Below are positions 43,755-52,920 of a DNA stretch of 64,000 nucleotides, piece by piece. Both the position numbers and the translations under genes were made by a program. The number at the start of each line of letters is the position of its first letter. The stretch's first letter is position 1. Source of the stretch: Paludibacter sp. (lineage in GTDB: Bacteria > Bacteroidota > Bacteroidia > Bacteroidales > Paludibacteraceae); NCBI GenBank assembly GCA_028710415.1, contig JAQTUE010000011.1:112171-176170 (forward strand), written 5' to 3'. The notes beneath the pieces were generated by a model, which saw nothing but the letters and a program-made list of their open reading frames with translations, was not told where the DNA came from and ran no database searches.

Positions 43755-45050
43755 ATGAGTCATCTAGGAATTAAAAAAGGAGAAAAGGTTGTCATCATAG
43801 GAGGCGGGTTTGCAGGTTTAGCATTAGCAAAGACTTTACGGAAAGCAGATTTAAAAGTAATATTAGTAGATAAACAGAATCATCATCAATTCCAACCGTT
43901 GTTTTATCAGGTAGCCAGTGGACGCCTTGAACCTTCCAGCATTTCATTTCCATTTCGCAAAGTATTTCAGGACAGTAAGAATGTAGATTTCCGGATGGCG
44001 GATATCACGAGCATTGATCCCAACGAACGAAAGATCATGACTTCGTATAACAGGACCATTACCTACGATCATTTGGTGATTGCAAGTGGTTGCCGTACAA
44101 ACTTCTTTGGTAACCAGGAGATGAGTGAAAATGCTTTCTCCATGAAGACTACCCAGGATGCCATTGAAATTCGAAACAAAATGCTTTTTAGTTTTGAGAA
44201 AGAAATCTTTGCCCGTCCCGAAGAAAAACAGGCCTGGATGAATATCATCATCGTCGGTGCAGGGCCTACGGGAGTTGAGCTTTCAGGTGCATTCGCAGAA
44301 TTGAAGAAGGACGTGCTGCCAAAGGATTACCATAACATTGATTTTTCAAAATTCAACATCATTTTATTGGAAGGTAGTAAGTATACCCTGAACAATATGA
44401 GTGAAGAATCTAAGTTAGCTTCCAGGAAGTATCTGGAAGAAATGTCTGTCATTGTAAAAACTGAAACATTTTTAGTGTCTTACGATGGAAATGTGGCTGT
44501 ATTGAATACCGGTGAAGAGATACCTTCTAAAAATGTAATCTGGGCTGCAGGGGTCAAGGGAAATATCATCGAAGGCCTCTATGAACAGGATATTATCCGA
44601 AACAGATACATTGTCGACAGGTACAATAAGCTGAAAAGCTTCAAGAATATCTATGCACTGGGCGATGTGGCGCATATGGTTACCCCGAAATACCCGAACG
44701 GTCATCCCCAGGTAGCGAATGTGGCTATCAACCAGGCCAAGAACTTAGGCAAAAATATCCTAAAGTCCCTTAAGAATGAAAATGCAATCCCCGTTGAATA
44801 TGAATACAATGATATGGGTATGATGGCTACCATTGGAAAACATAAGGCGGTTGTAGAATTGCCATTTATAAAATTCAAGGGACCTATAGCCTGGTACGTG
44901 TGGATGTTCTTACACCTGATGCTTATCCTGAGTGTGAGGAATAAAATCGTTATCTTTTTCAACTGGGCCTGGAGTTACCTCACCAGGGACACTTCGTTAC
45001 GAATCATTACGAATATAAATTATAAAAAGGAAAAAGTAACCGATTATTAA
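43755..45050 (+). CDS. ndh: Type II NADH dehydrogenase
   Basis: The 431-residue two-dinucleotide-binding-domain flavoprotein has the FAD loop VVIIGGGFAGLALAKTL at residues 12-28, HHQFQPLFYQVASGRLEP (NDH-2 hallmark), NAD loop IIIVGAGPTGVELSGAFAE near residue 172 and the FAD-ribityl YALGDVAH near 300. A C-terminal membrane-binding amphipathic segment (WYVWMFLHLMLIL) is present. Passes electrons from NADH to quinone without proton pumping. A TACTTTTG -7 box is at 43706-43713; a terminator follows. Confidence 0.93.
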   Translation: MSHLGIKKGEKVVIIGGGFAGLALAKTLRKADLKVILVDKQNHHQFQPLFYQVASGRLEPSSISFPFRKVFQDSKNVDFRMADITSIDPNERKIMTSYNRTITYDHLVIASGCRTNFFGNQEMSENAFSMKTTQDAIEIRNKMLFSFEKEIFARPEEKQAWMNIIIVGAGPTGVELSGAFAELKKDVLPKDYHNIDFSKFNIILLEGSKYTLNNMSEESKLASRKYLEEMSVIVKTETFLVSYDGNVAVLNTGEEIPSKNVIWAAGVKGNIIEGLYEQDIIRNRYIVDRYNKLKSFKNIYALGDVAHMVTPKYPNGHPQVANVAINQAKNLGKNILKSLKNENAIPVEYEYNDMGMMATIGKHKAVVELPFIKFKGPIAWYVWMFLHLMLILSVRNKIVIFFNWAWSYLTRDTSLRIITNINYKKEKVTDY

Positions 45051-45057
45051 TTCCATA

Positions 45058-45091
45058 AAAAAGGCTTCCAGTGTTGGAAGCCTTTTTTTTT
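45058..45091. terminator. Terminator between ndh and trpB2
   Basis: Stem AAAAGGCTTCCA/TGGAAGCCTTTT with T-run; serves ndh and possibly trpB2. Confidence 0.85.
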
Positions 45092-45122
45092 ATGGAGTAG
45101 AATTATGTTTAAAATCAGTCAG

Positions 45123-46487
45123 TTACACCAGGTGTTCCAGTTGACTTACATTGTTGGCAATTTCCTCATTGGATAGTGAATAATTCACTAAGTCACCTGC
45201 CAGATACTGGTCGTAAGCAGCCATATCCACCAATCCATGACCGGAGAGGTTGAACAGGATGGTTTTACGGGTACCTTCTTCCTTGCATTTAATAGCTTCT
45301 TTAATTGCTGCAGCAATGGCATGTGATGATTCGGGAGCCGGAACAATGCCTTCGGTCTGGGCAAATAAAACACCTGCCTTGAATGAATCCAGCTGTTCAA
45401 TATCAACTGCTTCCATCATGTTATCTTTCATCAGCTGGCTTACAATGGTACCTGCACCGTGGTAACGGAGTCCGCCGGCATGGATATGAGCCGGTGAGAA
45501 ATTATGACCCAGGGTAAACATGGGCAATAAAGGAGTATACCCGGCTTCATCACCAAAATCATACTCGAATACACCACGGGTTAATTTAGGACAAGAGGCA
45601 GGCTCTGCAGCAATAAAACGGGTCTTTTTGCCTTCTTTGATTGAATGACGCATAAATGGGAAGGATATTCCCCCAAAGTTGGATCCACCACCAAAGCAAC
45701 CAATGATGATATCAGGATATTCACCTGCCATCTCCATTTGCTTTTCAGCTTCCAGTCCGATAATAGTCTGATGCAGTGTTACATGGTTCAGCACACTGCC
45801 CAAGGTATATTTACAGTTTGGAGTCTGCATGGCCAGTTCAATGGCTTCCGAGATGGCAGTTCCCAAGCTTCCCTGGTAATTGGGATGAGCAGTCAGAATC
45901 TGTCGGCCTGCCTTTGTTGACATACTTGGCGAAGGAATCACCTGGGCACCCCAGGTTTGCATCAAGGAACGACGGTAAGGTTTTTGTTCATAGCTGATCT
46001 TTACCATATACACAGCAAGTTCCAGTCCAAAAACCTTGGCTGCAAACGATAAGGCAGTTCCCCATTGTCCGGCACCTGTTTCAGTGGTAATGTTGGTTAC
46101 GCCTTCTTTTTTGCAGAAATAAGCCTGGGCCAGGGCAGAATTCAGTTTATGCGAGCCAACTGGACTCACACTTTCATTCTTAAAATAAATATGTGCCGGG
46201 GTATCCAGTGCTTTTTCAAGGTTATAAGCACGAACCAGGGGTGTTGGACGATAGATTTTGTATTGTTCGCGCACTTCCTGTGGAATTTCAATCCAGGGAT
46301 CCTTTTGGTTTAATTCCTGATGGGCAAGTTCTTTGGCAAATAAAGGATACAAATCTTCCTCTTTCATAGGTTGTTTTGTGCCCGGATGCAGCATTGGCAA
46401 GGGTTTGGTTTGCATGTCAGCAACAATGTTATACCATTTTGTAGGTAATTCCTTTTCAGCCAACAGAAATTTTTTAGTTTTTTCCAT
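45123..46487 (-). CDS. trpB2: Tryptophan synthase beta chain-like protein (TrpB2)
   Basis: The 454-residue PLP enzyme is about 50 residues longer than TrpB1. The N-terminal extension and RPTPLVRAYNLEKAL are TrpB2 features; GSHKLNSALAQAYFCKKEG holds the PLP Lys, ETGAGQWGTALSFA the substrate loop, and GCFGGGSNFGG the phosphate loop. It makes tryptophan from indole and serine. No trpA or other trp gene is adjacent, as is usual for TrpB2, which may salvage free indole. It is preceded by a leader peptide with Trp codons and a terminator-like hairpin, so attenuation by tryptophan supply is likely. Confidence 0.93.
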   Translation of the reverse strand: MEKTKKFLLAEKELPTKWYNIVADMQTKPLPMLHPGTKQPMKEEDLYPLFAKELAHQELNQKDPWIEIPQEVREQYKIYRPTPLVRAYNLEKALDTPAHIYFKNESVSPVGSHKLNSALAQAYFCKKEGVTNITTETGAGQWGTALSFAAKVFGLELAVYMVKISYEQKPYRRSLMQTWGAQVIPSPSMSTKAGRQILTAHPNYQGSLGTAISEAIELAMQTPNCKYTLGSVLNHVTLHQTIIGLEAEKQMEMAGEYPDIIIGCFGGGSNFGGISFPFMRHSIKEGKKTRFIAAEPASCPKLTRGVFEYDFGDEAGYTPLLPMFTLGHNFSPAHIHAGGLRYHGAGTIVSQLMKDNMMEAVDIEQLDSFKAGVLFAQTEGIVPAPESSHAIAAAIKEAIKCKEEGTRKTILFNLSGHGLVDMAAYDQYLAGDLVNYSLSNEEIANNVSQLEHLV

Positions 46488-46534
46488 GTTATATAAATAT
46501 TATCTGTAAAAAAATGAATTGAATTCTGATTATA

Positions 46535-46573
46535 AAAAATCAGCCTGTCGTTTGAGTTAAACAACAGGCTGTT
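46535..46573 (-). promoter_or_regulatory. Attenuator-type terminator before trpB2
   Basis: On the minus strand, stem CAGCCTGTTGTTT/AAACGACAGGCTG (46571-46541) is followed by ATTTTTT. It lies between the leader peptide and trpB2, so it would stop transcription before the enzyme gene unless overridden. Confidence 0.75.
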
Positions 46574-46619
46574 ATGAAGGATTAATTATTTCTATTGTAT
46601 ACAAATACCACACCCAACC

Positions 46620-46679
46620 TCATTGTTTAAAACGATAGCCCAGCCAACGCCAGCAAAATTGAGATGCAATATGGTTCAT
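46620..46679 (-). CDS. Tryptophan leader peptide
   Basis: A 19-residue ORF, MNHIASQFCWRWLGYRFKQ, whose codons 10 and 12 are TGG in the row TGG CGT TGG. It begins about 16 bases after the predicted transcription start (TATCTTTG -7 box at 46709-46702) and ends 49 bases before the terminator-like hairpin. A second micro-ORF (13 codons, MRLGVVFVYNRNN, 46623-46582) overlaps its stop as ATGA and ends 10 bases before the hairpin. No trp-family product; it is a ribosome-sensing leader by position and codon content. Confidence 0.75.
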   Translation of the reverse strand: MNHIASQFCWRWLGYRFKQ

Positions 46680-46701
46680 GTTTTTTAGATTTTAACGAAG
46701 G

Positions 46702-46709
46702 CAAAGATA
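46702..46709 (-). promoter_or_regulatory. -7 box of the trpB2 leader transcript
   Basis: TATCTTTG on the minus strand; no good -33 partner at the expected distance. Confidence 0.5.
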
Positions 46710-46830
46710 AGAACATTTTTGAAGAATTGAAATAGTTTGCTCTATTTTTTACTATTTTGAGTATATCAGGCTCAACAGACAATAAAAATTATAGAATAGG
46801 CAGTTAATCGGTTCTTTAAAATAAAAATTG

Positions 46831-46838
46831 TATTTTTG
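46831..46838 (+). promoter_or_regulatory. -7 box of yicC
   Basis: TATTTTTG, 31 bases before the ATG at 46870. It lies after the earlier in-frame start at 46828 and so supports the shorter protein. Confidence 0.5.
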
Positions 46839-46869
46839 CACATTCATTTTTATAAAACAGAAACATATC

Positions 46870-47745
46870 ATGATACAATCGATGACGGGCTTTGGTAAAG
46901 CCACTTGTGAATACGGTAATAAAAAAATAGTAGTTGAAGTCAAATCACTAAACAGTAAACAGTTGGATGTCTCAACACGTATTTCGGGCTTGTATCGTGA
47001 AAAGGATATTGAAATACGGAATGAGCTTTCCCAGAAACTGGAACGTGGCAAGATTGACCTGTCGCTCTATGTAGACAATTCAGGAAAGGAGTCGGTAACG
47101 CAGATCAATCAGTCGGTGGTTGAATCCTATTACCAGCAAATTAAAGCCATTTCTGATAAGATTGGCATTGAAGTACCGGCTAATTGGTTTGATGTTTTGT
47201 TACGTTTGCCCGATACCATGAGAACGGAAGCTGTCGAGTTGGATGAGAATGAATGGATTGAGATTCGTAAGACGATTGCCCTCGCCATTGAACAACTTAC
47301 CATCTTTCGCATTCAGGAAGGCAAGTCACTCGAAGCAGTATTCAATGATAAAATAGCCCATATTAGCCAGTTATTGGACGATGTGGCACCTTTTGAATCC
47401 GAACGTGTTGAAAAGATCAAAGCAAGGTTGGAAGAAACCTTAATGGCTTTGTCCGATAAAATCGACTACGATAAGAACCGTCTGGAGCAGGAATTGATCT
47501 TTTACATTGAAAAGCTCGATGTAAACGAAGAAAAAGTACGTTTACGCAATCATCTGGAGTACTTTATCGAAACCATGCAACATGAAAAGTCACCGGGTAA
47601 GAAACTGGGTTTCATCGCCCAGGAGATTGGCCGTGAAGTAAATACGCTTGGTTCGAAGTCAAACAACAGTGAGATGCAAAAGATAGTTGTTCTTATGAAA
47701 GATGACCTGGAACAAATTAAGGAACAGGTGTTGAATGTGTTGTAA
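46870..47745 (+). CDS. yicC: YicC-family endoribonuclease
   Basis: 291 residues from MIQSMTGFGKATCEYG, the standard family start. The N-terminal YicC_N domain (VEVKSLNSKQLDVSTRISG) is followed by a helical linker and the C-terminal DUF1732 domain (RLEQELIFYIEKLDVNEEKVRLRNHLEYF, KKLGFIAQEIGREVNTLGSKSNNSEMQ). YicC is an RNase acting on small RNAs in enterobacteria; in this phylum its targets are unknown. It is first of a unit with gmk and nadD, typical of the phylum. Confidence 0.93.
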   Translation: MIQSMTGFGKATCEYGNKKIVVEVKSLNSKQLDVSTRISGLYREKDIEIRNELSQKLERGKIDLSLYVDNSGKESVTQINQSVVESYYQQIKAISDKIGIEVPANWFDVLLRLPDTMRTEAVELDENEWIEIRKTIALAIEQLTIFRIQEGKSLEAVFNDKIAHISQLLDDVAPFESERVEKIKARLEETLMALSDKIDYDKNRLEQELIFYIEKLDVNEEKVRLRNHLEYFIETMQHEKSPGKKLGFIAQEIGREVNTLGSKSNNSEMQKIVVLMKDDLEQIKEQVLNVL

Positions 47746-47749
47746 AAGG

Positions 47750-47880
47750 TCTAACGTCAAAGGTCAAAAGTCAAAAGTATAACAACTAAAGACTAAGGAT
47801 CTTTTCTGGCTACCAACTACCTACTACCAATTACCCACTACCCACTACCTACTACCTACTATTAACTACCTACTAAACAG
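47750..47880. repeat. CTACCTA word array before gmk
   Basis: GTCAAAG words, then about nine 7-base words (CTACCTA, CTACCCA, CTACCAA) ending 3 bases before the gmk ATG. Confidence 0.7.
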
Positions 47881-47882
47881 AG

Positions 47883-48449
47883 ATGTCCGGCAAACTAATT
47901 ATATTCTCAGCACCCTCGGGTGCAGGCAAAAGTACCATTGTTCATCATATTCTCACTTGCGGATTCAATATGGAGTTTTCCGTATCGGCTACCAGCCGTG
48001 CTCCAAGGGGGAATGAAGTGGATGGTGTTGATTATTATTATCTTACACCTGATGAATTCCGTGCTAAGATCCGTAAGAATGAATTCCTTGAATACGAAGA
48101 AGTCTATCCTGACTCTTTTTATGGAACCCTCCGCAGTGAAGTGGACCGTATAACAGGCGAAGGAAAGAATGTGGTCTTCGACATTGATGTCCTGGGTGGC
48201 ATCAATATCAAGAAACAGTATGATGAACAGGCACTGGCTTTGTTTGTTGCCCCGCCAAGCATCGAAGTATTGCACCAACGCCTGGTAGGCAGGGGAACAG
48301 ATACCCCTGAAATGATTGCCAAAAGGATAGGGAAAGCTGAATTTGAATTGAGTTTTGCCCCACAGTTCGATCGGGTGGTTGTCAATGATGACCTGGAGAA
48401 AGCTAAAAAGGAAGCCGAACAGCTAATCCGCCAGTTTCTAAGCAAATAA
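47883..48449 (+). CDS. gmk: Guanylate kinase
   Basis: 188 residues. P-loop FSAPSGAGKSTIVHHIL near residue 8, GMP-binding SVSATSRAPRGNEVDGVDYYYL and EYEEVYPDSFYGTLRSEVD, then DIDVLGGINIKKQY and the lid/adenine region RGTDTPEMIAKRI. Phosphorylates GMP to GDP. It is co-directional with yicC and nadD (16-bp gap to nadD). Confidence 0.97.
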   Translation: MSGKLIIFSAPSGAGKSTIVHHILTCGFNMEFSVSATSRAPRGNEVDGVDYYYLTPDEFRAKIRKNEFLEYEEVYPDSFYGTLRSEVDRITGEGKNVVFDIDVLGGINIKKQYDEQALALFVAPPSIEVLHQRLVGRGTDTPEMIAKRIGKAEFELSFAPQFDRVVVNDDLEKAKKEAEQLIRQFLSK

Positions 48450-48465
48450 GTGTTCATACTATACG

Positions 48466-49077
48466 ATGAAATCGGAACAATCAACAACAATTCAACCCGG
48501 TAAACGGATAGGGATCTATTCAGGATCGTTTAATCCCATTCATCTGGGACATCAGAAGCTGGCTGAATATCTGGTTGACAATGAACTTGTTGATGAGGTG
48601 TGGTTTGTGGTTTCACCCTGTAATCCGCTTAAGAAACAGGAAGAGGTGATTGATGAATATATTCGTCTGGAGATGTTATTACTGGCAATCCGTAATCAGC
48701 CTCGATTCAAGGCTTCCGACATTGAATTTACCATGCCGGTACCATCGTATTCCATCGACACCTTGCACGAACTGACTTCCCAATATCCTGTTTTTCAATT
48801 CTCCCTGATTATAGGCAGCGATAATGCACTGGTATTCGATCAATGGAAAGATTATGCACAACTTTTAGAAGAATATCCGGTAATGGTTTATCCCCGCCAT
48901 GGGTATGATTTTGATTCTGTAGCCGGGAAATACCCACAAATGCAACTCCTGCAAAGTCCTTATTTTGATATCTCTTCCACACAGATCCGTGAATACATCG
49001 TACAAAAAAAGGATGTATGCCAATGGTTACATCCTTCTGTCTGTCAATTTATTAGTGATAATAATCTCTATCGGTAG
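48466..49077 (+). CDS. nadD: Nicotinate-nucleotide adenylyltransferase
   Basis: 203 residues. Nucleotidyltransferase motif IGIYSGSFNPIHLGHQKLAEYL (HxGH) near residue 20, the VWFVVSPCNPLKK loop, and the C-terminal ISSTQIREYI. Joins nicotinate mononucleotide with ATP in NAD synthesis. Ends 1 base before the convergent hydrolase gene. Confidence 0.95.
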   Translation: MKSEQSTTIQPGKRIGIYSGSFNPIHLGHQKLAEYLVDNELVDEVWFVVSPCNPLKKQEEVIDEYIRLEMLLLAIRNQPRFKASDIEFTMPVPSYSIDTLHELTSQYPVFQFSLIIGSDNALVFDQWKDYAQLLEEYPVMVYPRHGYDFDSVAGKYPQMQLLQSPYFDISSTQIREYIVQKKDVCQWLHPSVCQFISDNNLYR

Positions 49078-49078
49078 T

Positions 49079-49714
49079 TTAAAGGAAAGGGTTGTTCTTT
49101 CTCTCGAATCCAATGGTAGTGGTGGGTCCATGCCCGCTATATACTACGGTGGAATCGGGTAAAGGCAGTAATTTATTTGTAATGGACAGGATCAGAGTGG
49201 CATAATCCCCTTTGGGTAAGTCGGTTCTGCCTATCGATCCTCGAAAGAGTACATCCCCGGCAAATAAAATCCCTTCCTTTTCTTCATAAAAAGCCATACT
49301 GCCCGGTGAATGACCCGGTACGTGCAATGCCTTCAAGGTAGTATTTCCAAATTTAAGTTCCTGGTTATCGGTGATATAATCTCCAATCGGTTGTGCTTCT
49401 TCATCGGCAGCAATACCAAATGAGCGGGTTTGGGCAACTACATTTTCCAGCAAATATTCATCCTCTTTACATGCTTCAGGCTTAATCCCATAGGTCGTAT
49501 ACAGGAATTTATTCCCAAACTGATGATCGAAATGCAGGTGAGTATTCAGTACCCGCTTCAAAACCAGGTTATTATTTTCAATATAATTCTTTAATGCCCT
49601 TTTTTCTATCTCTGAAATGCATCCGGCATCAATGACTACCGCTTCGTTGGTTTCATCGTATACCAGGTAAGTATTTTCCTGAATGGGATTGAAAGTAAAT
49701 GTTTTTATTTTCAT
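49079..49714 (-). CDS. Metallo-beta-lactamase-fold hydrolase (glyoxalase II-like)
   Basis: The 211-residue hydrolase has zinc ligands THLHFDHQFGN (HxHxDH), the His in HVPGHSPGSMAF, Asp in FAGDVLFRGSIGRTDLP and the last His in YSGHGPTTTIGFE. This spacing fits the short glyoxalase II-like subgroup of thioester hydrolases. It lacks the C-terminal substrate domain of true glyoxalase II, so its thiol ester substrate is open. Convergent with nadD. Confidence 0.92.
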   Translation of the reverse strand: MKIKTFTFNPIQENTYLVYDETNEAVVIDAGCISEIEKRALKNYIENNNLVLKRVLNTHLHFDHQFGNKFLYTTYGIKPEACKEDEYLLENVVAQTRSFGIAADEEAQPIGDYITDNQELKFGNTTLKALHVPGHSPGSMAFYEEKEGILFAGDVLFRGSIGRTDLPKGDYATLILSITNKLLPLPDSTVVYSGHGPTTTIGFERKNNPFL

Positions 49715-49724
49715 TTTTGAGTAG

Positions 49725-50004
49725 ATTAAGTTGAGTAAGTTGATTAAGTTAATTGGTTGATTGAGTTGATTAAGTTGATTGAGTTAATTGGTTGAGTATG
49801 GTAATTGGTTGATTGAGTAGTTTGGTTGATTAAGTTTTCCATTATTTATGCTATTGCCGAATTAACTTAGTCAACTCAATCAACTTAGTCAACTCAATCA
49901 ACTTATTCAACTCAATCAACTTATTCAACTTAATTAACTTAGTCAACTTAGTCAACTTAATTAACTTAGTCAACTCAATCAACTTAATATACCAATCAAC
50001 TAGC
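49725..50004. repeat. 9-bp word arrays forming a long inverted repeat
   Basis: 49725-49838 consists of GATTAAGTT/GATTGAGTT-type words. 49860-50000 consists of about 14 units of the complement (CAACTTAGT, CAACTCAAT, CAACTTATT) with an exact 9-bp period. They face each other across a short unique spacer, so a fold-back over 100 bp long is possible. Confidence 0.8.
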
Positions 50005-50625
50005 TCACAAAGGAACGTACACAGCCTTCTTCGTTGCAAAATATTCTTCTTTAAAGAAATCCCTGACTTCGAACAGTTCCGCTACTTTCTTAAAAGGGAG
50101 TATTTCGTGTTGTAATTCACCTCCTTTCAAGCAAATAAGTCCGTTTGGCAGGGCATTGATTTGTTTTTTATTGATATTCTTCTTTACCAGCAGTACCAGG
50201 TCTTCCAATGGCATGACGGCACGGCTGACTACAAAATCGTATTTATCCTTTTCTTCCTGGACCCGTTGATGCTTTAAGGTGATGTTTTTTAACCCGATAG
50301 CTGTTGCTACTTCGGTACCTACTTTAATCTTTTTGCCGATGGAATCAATCAAAACGAACTTTGATTCCGGGAAAAGGATAGCCAGCGGTATCCCCGGAAA
50401 GCCTCCACCGGTACCAACGTCAAGAATGGTGGTACCCGGCTGGAAACGAATGATTTCTGCGATGGCCAGGGAATGCAATACATGATGTTCGTACAGGTTT
50501 TCAATGTCTTTCCGTGAAATGACATTGATTTTTTCGTTCCAGTCGATATATAATGGGTACAAAGCTTCAAACTGGGATATCTGATGCTCAGTCAGATTGG
50601 GAAAATATTTTAATATCAGGTCCAT
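50005..50625 (-). CDS. rsmG: 16S rRNA (guanine-527 N7)-methyltransferase
   Basis: 206 residues from MDLILKYFPNLTEHQ at 50625, the usual start; the frame is open to 50685. NVISRKDIENLYEHHVLHSLAI and the SAM loop ILDVGTGGGFPGIPLAILFP are diagnostic, followed by LIDSIGKKIKVG and the motif VVSRAVMPLEDL. Methylates G527 of 16S rRNA. It reads toward the 9-bp word array. Confidence 0.96.
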   Translation of the reverse strand: MDLILKYFPNLTEHQISQFEALYPLYIDWNEKINVISRKDIENLYEHHVLHSLAIAEIIRFQPGTTILDVGTGGGFPGIPLAILFPESKFVLIDSIGKKIKVGTEVATAIGLKNITLKHQRVQEEKDKYDFVVSRAVMPLEDLVLLVKKNINKKQINALPNGLICLKGGELQHEILPFKKVAELFEVRDFFKEEYFATKKAVYVPL

Positions 50626-50788
50626 ATCGTTTATTTTGACGTCAAAGTTAAGGGTTTTTTTCCTGAAAATAAAATCAAAATTCATTTCAGTTAGCTAAGT
50701 CGTTTTATAACAGCATGATTATCATGGTACATCCAAATGATTAAATCAAGTTTAGTTCCGGACGTTTAGCTATTTCTTTTTTTTGTAT

Positions 50789-50796
50789 TATCTTTG
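50789..50796 (+). promoter_or_regulatory. -7 box of fabD
   Basis: TATCTTTG, about 110 bases before the ATG. Confidence 0.45.
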
Positions 50797-50907
50797 CGCT
50801 CTATTTGGAATAAAAATACACGGTACCATTCCAAGTAGTGTTCTTATATTCAGACAATTATTTCATTTCAATCCCGAAAATTAGATATTAAAACTAAATA
50901 TAAATTT

Positions 50908-51774
50908 ATGAAAGCTTATGTTTTTCCCGGTCAGGGAGCTCAATTTGTAGGAATGGGCAAAGATTTATACGATCAATCCCCGTTGGCAAAAGAATATTTC
51001 GAAAAAGCGAATGATATCCTTGGATTTCGTATCACAGATTTAATGTTTGAAGGTACTCCGGAAGATTTAAGGCAAACAAAGGTTACCCAACCTGCCATTT
51101 TTCTGCATTCAGTGATCTCTGCTTTGGTTTTGGGCGATGATTTCCAACCCGATATGGTTGCTGGTCACTCCTTAGGCGAATTCTCTGCGTTGGTAGCCTC
51201 TAAAGCCCTGACCTTTGAAGATGGCCTGTTATTGGTTTCAAAGCGTGCTATGGCCATGCAAAAGGCCTGTGAAGCTGAAGAATCAACCATGGCTGCTATT
51301 CTTGGCTTAAGTGATGAAATCGTGGAAGAAGTTTGCGAATCGATCAAGGATGCCGTAGTGGTTCCTGCCAACTATAACTGTCCGGGACAGATTGTCATCT
51401 CTGGTTCTATCGAAGGTATCGATAAAGCATGTGAATTGTTGAAGGAAAAAGGTGCAAAACGTGCCTTGAAGCTAAGCGTAGGGGGTGCATTCCATTCTCC
51501 GTTAATGCAACCTGCCAGCGAAGAATTACAGGCTGCCATTAAAGCAACTGAATTCAGCACTCCGGTATGTCCTGTTTATCAAAATGTTAATGCTTACCCA
51601 CAAACCGATCCTGCTGCTATCCGTGAAAACCTGATCGCTCAGCTAACTGCTCCGGTACGTTGGACCCAGACCGTTAAGAATATGGTCACCGATGGTGCTA
51701 CTGAGTTTTTTGAACTTGGACCAGGTGAAGTGTTGAAAGGTCTGATTAAAAAAATTAATCCGGTAACAGTATAA
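50908..51774 (+). CDS. fabD: Malonyl-CoA:ACP transacylase
   Basis: 288 residues. AYVFPGQGAQFVGMGKDL at the N-terminus, MVAGHSLGEFSALVAS with the nucleophile Ser near residue 90, and GGAFHSPLMQPA with the catalytic His near 200. Loads malonyl groups on acyl carrier protein for fatty acid synthesis. Stands alone here; a terminator and the 333-bp repeat array follow. Confidence 0.96.
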   Translation: MKAYVFPGQGAQFVGMGKDLYDQSPLAKEYFEKANDILGFRITDLMFEGTPEDLRQTKVTQPAIFLHSVISALVLGDDFQPDMVAGHSLGEFSALVASKALTFEDGLLLVSKRAMAMQKACEAEESTMAAILGLSDEIVEEVCESIKDAVVVPANYNCPGQIVISGSIEGIDKACELLKEKGAKRALKLSVGGAFHSPLMQPASEELQAAIKATEFSTPVCPVYQNVNAYPQTDPAAIRENLIAQLTAPVRWTQTVKNMVTDGATEFFELGPGEVLKGLIKKINPVTV

Positions 51775-51809
51775 GGATAAATACTCTCAAAATCTTCAAC
51801 AGAGGATTA

Positions 51810-51847
51810 AAAAAGATGTAAAGATTAATTTCTTTGCATCTTTTTTT
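51810..51847 (+). terminator. Terminator of fabD
   Basis: Stem AAAAAAGATGTAAAG/CTTTGCATCTTTTTT. Its right half recurs as TTCTTTGCATCTTTTTTTAT at 52980-53001, on the far side of the repeat array. Confidence 0.75.
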
Positions 51848-51902
51848 ATCTTATAAAACAAATAATATAATTTCATAGATAATTTATCAATCTCATAAAA
51901 AT

Positions 51903-52920
51903 GTAGTCTATCAAACAAAGAATAAGGTTGGTGTTTAGGGGAGATAATCTGGCTACTAAGGTTGAACAAAAAAATAAGGTTTTAAATGTAAGAAATTAAA
52001 TACAACAAAAAATATGATTGAAATAGTTGTAAATCGCTATGAATAAGTAGTTAATAAATTGGCTTTTTCATCTCTTCAAAGTTATCTTTATTGATTTTCG
52101 ATCACTGTTCGTTGGGGATTTAGTAGTTAAGCTGCACCTCAAAACAAAATAAAAGAAAAACTTATTTTTATTTTTTAACCTTAGTAGCAAATCAGATCTC
52201 TAATATTAAACCTTATTCTTTGAAATGATAATTAAATGTAGTCAATCAAAGAATAAGGTTGGTGTTTAGGGGAGACAAACTGGCTACTAAGGTTGAACAA
52301 AAAAATAAGGTTTTAAATGTAAGAAATTAAATACAACAAAAAATATGATTGAAATAGTTATAAATCGCTATGAATCAGTAGTTAATAAATTGGTTTTTTC
52401 ATTTCTTCAAAGTTATCTTTATTGATTTTCGATCACTGTTCGTTGGGGATTTAGTAGTTAAGCTGCACCTCAAAACAAAATAAAAGAAAAACCTTATTTT
52501 TATTTTTTAACCTTAGTAGCAAATCAGATCTCTAATATTAAACCTTATTCTTTGAAATGATAATTAAATGGAGTCAATCAAAGAATAAGGTTGGTGTTTA
52601 GGGGAGACAAACTGGCTACTAAGGTTGAACAAAAAAATAAGGTTTTAAACGTAAGAAATTAAATTCAACATAAAACATAATTGAAATAGTTGTAAATCGC
52701 TAAAAGTAAGCCGATAAGAAAATTTATTATTCATTCTTTCAAAGTTATCTTTATTGATTCTTAATCACTGTTTGTTGGGGATTTAGTAGTAAAGCTACTC
52801 CTCAACAATAAATAAAAGAAAAACCTTATTTTTTATTTTTTAAACTTAGTAGCAAAGCAGGCCCCTAATATCAAACCTTATTCTTTGAAATGATATTTAA
52901 ATGTAGTAAATCAAACAAAG
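51903..52920. repeat. Threefold tandem array of a 333-bp imperfect palindrome
   Basis: Units begin at 51903, 52238 and 52570 (335, 332 and 333 bp), with a short start of a fourth at 52903. Within each unit, the left end CAAAGAATAAGGTT through GGCTACTAAGGTTGAA is matched by the reverse complement at the right end (AACCTTAGTAGCAAA through AACCTTATTCTTTG), arms of about 65 bp around a unique centre. Units 1 and 2 are nearly identical, unit 3 is more diverged. No ORF of note. Confidence 0.9.

Noticed and set aside
49851..50039. 62-residue ORF with repeated KLIELT
   Set aside because: It is a translation of the 9-bp word array and the end of rsmG, not a plausible protein.
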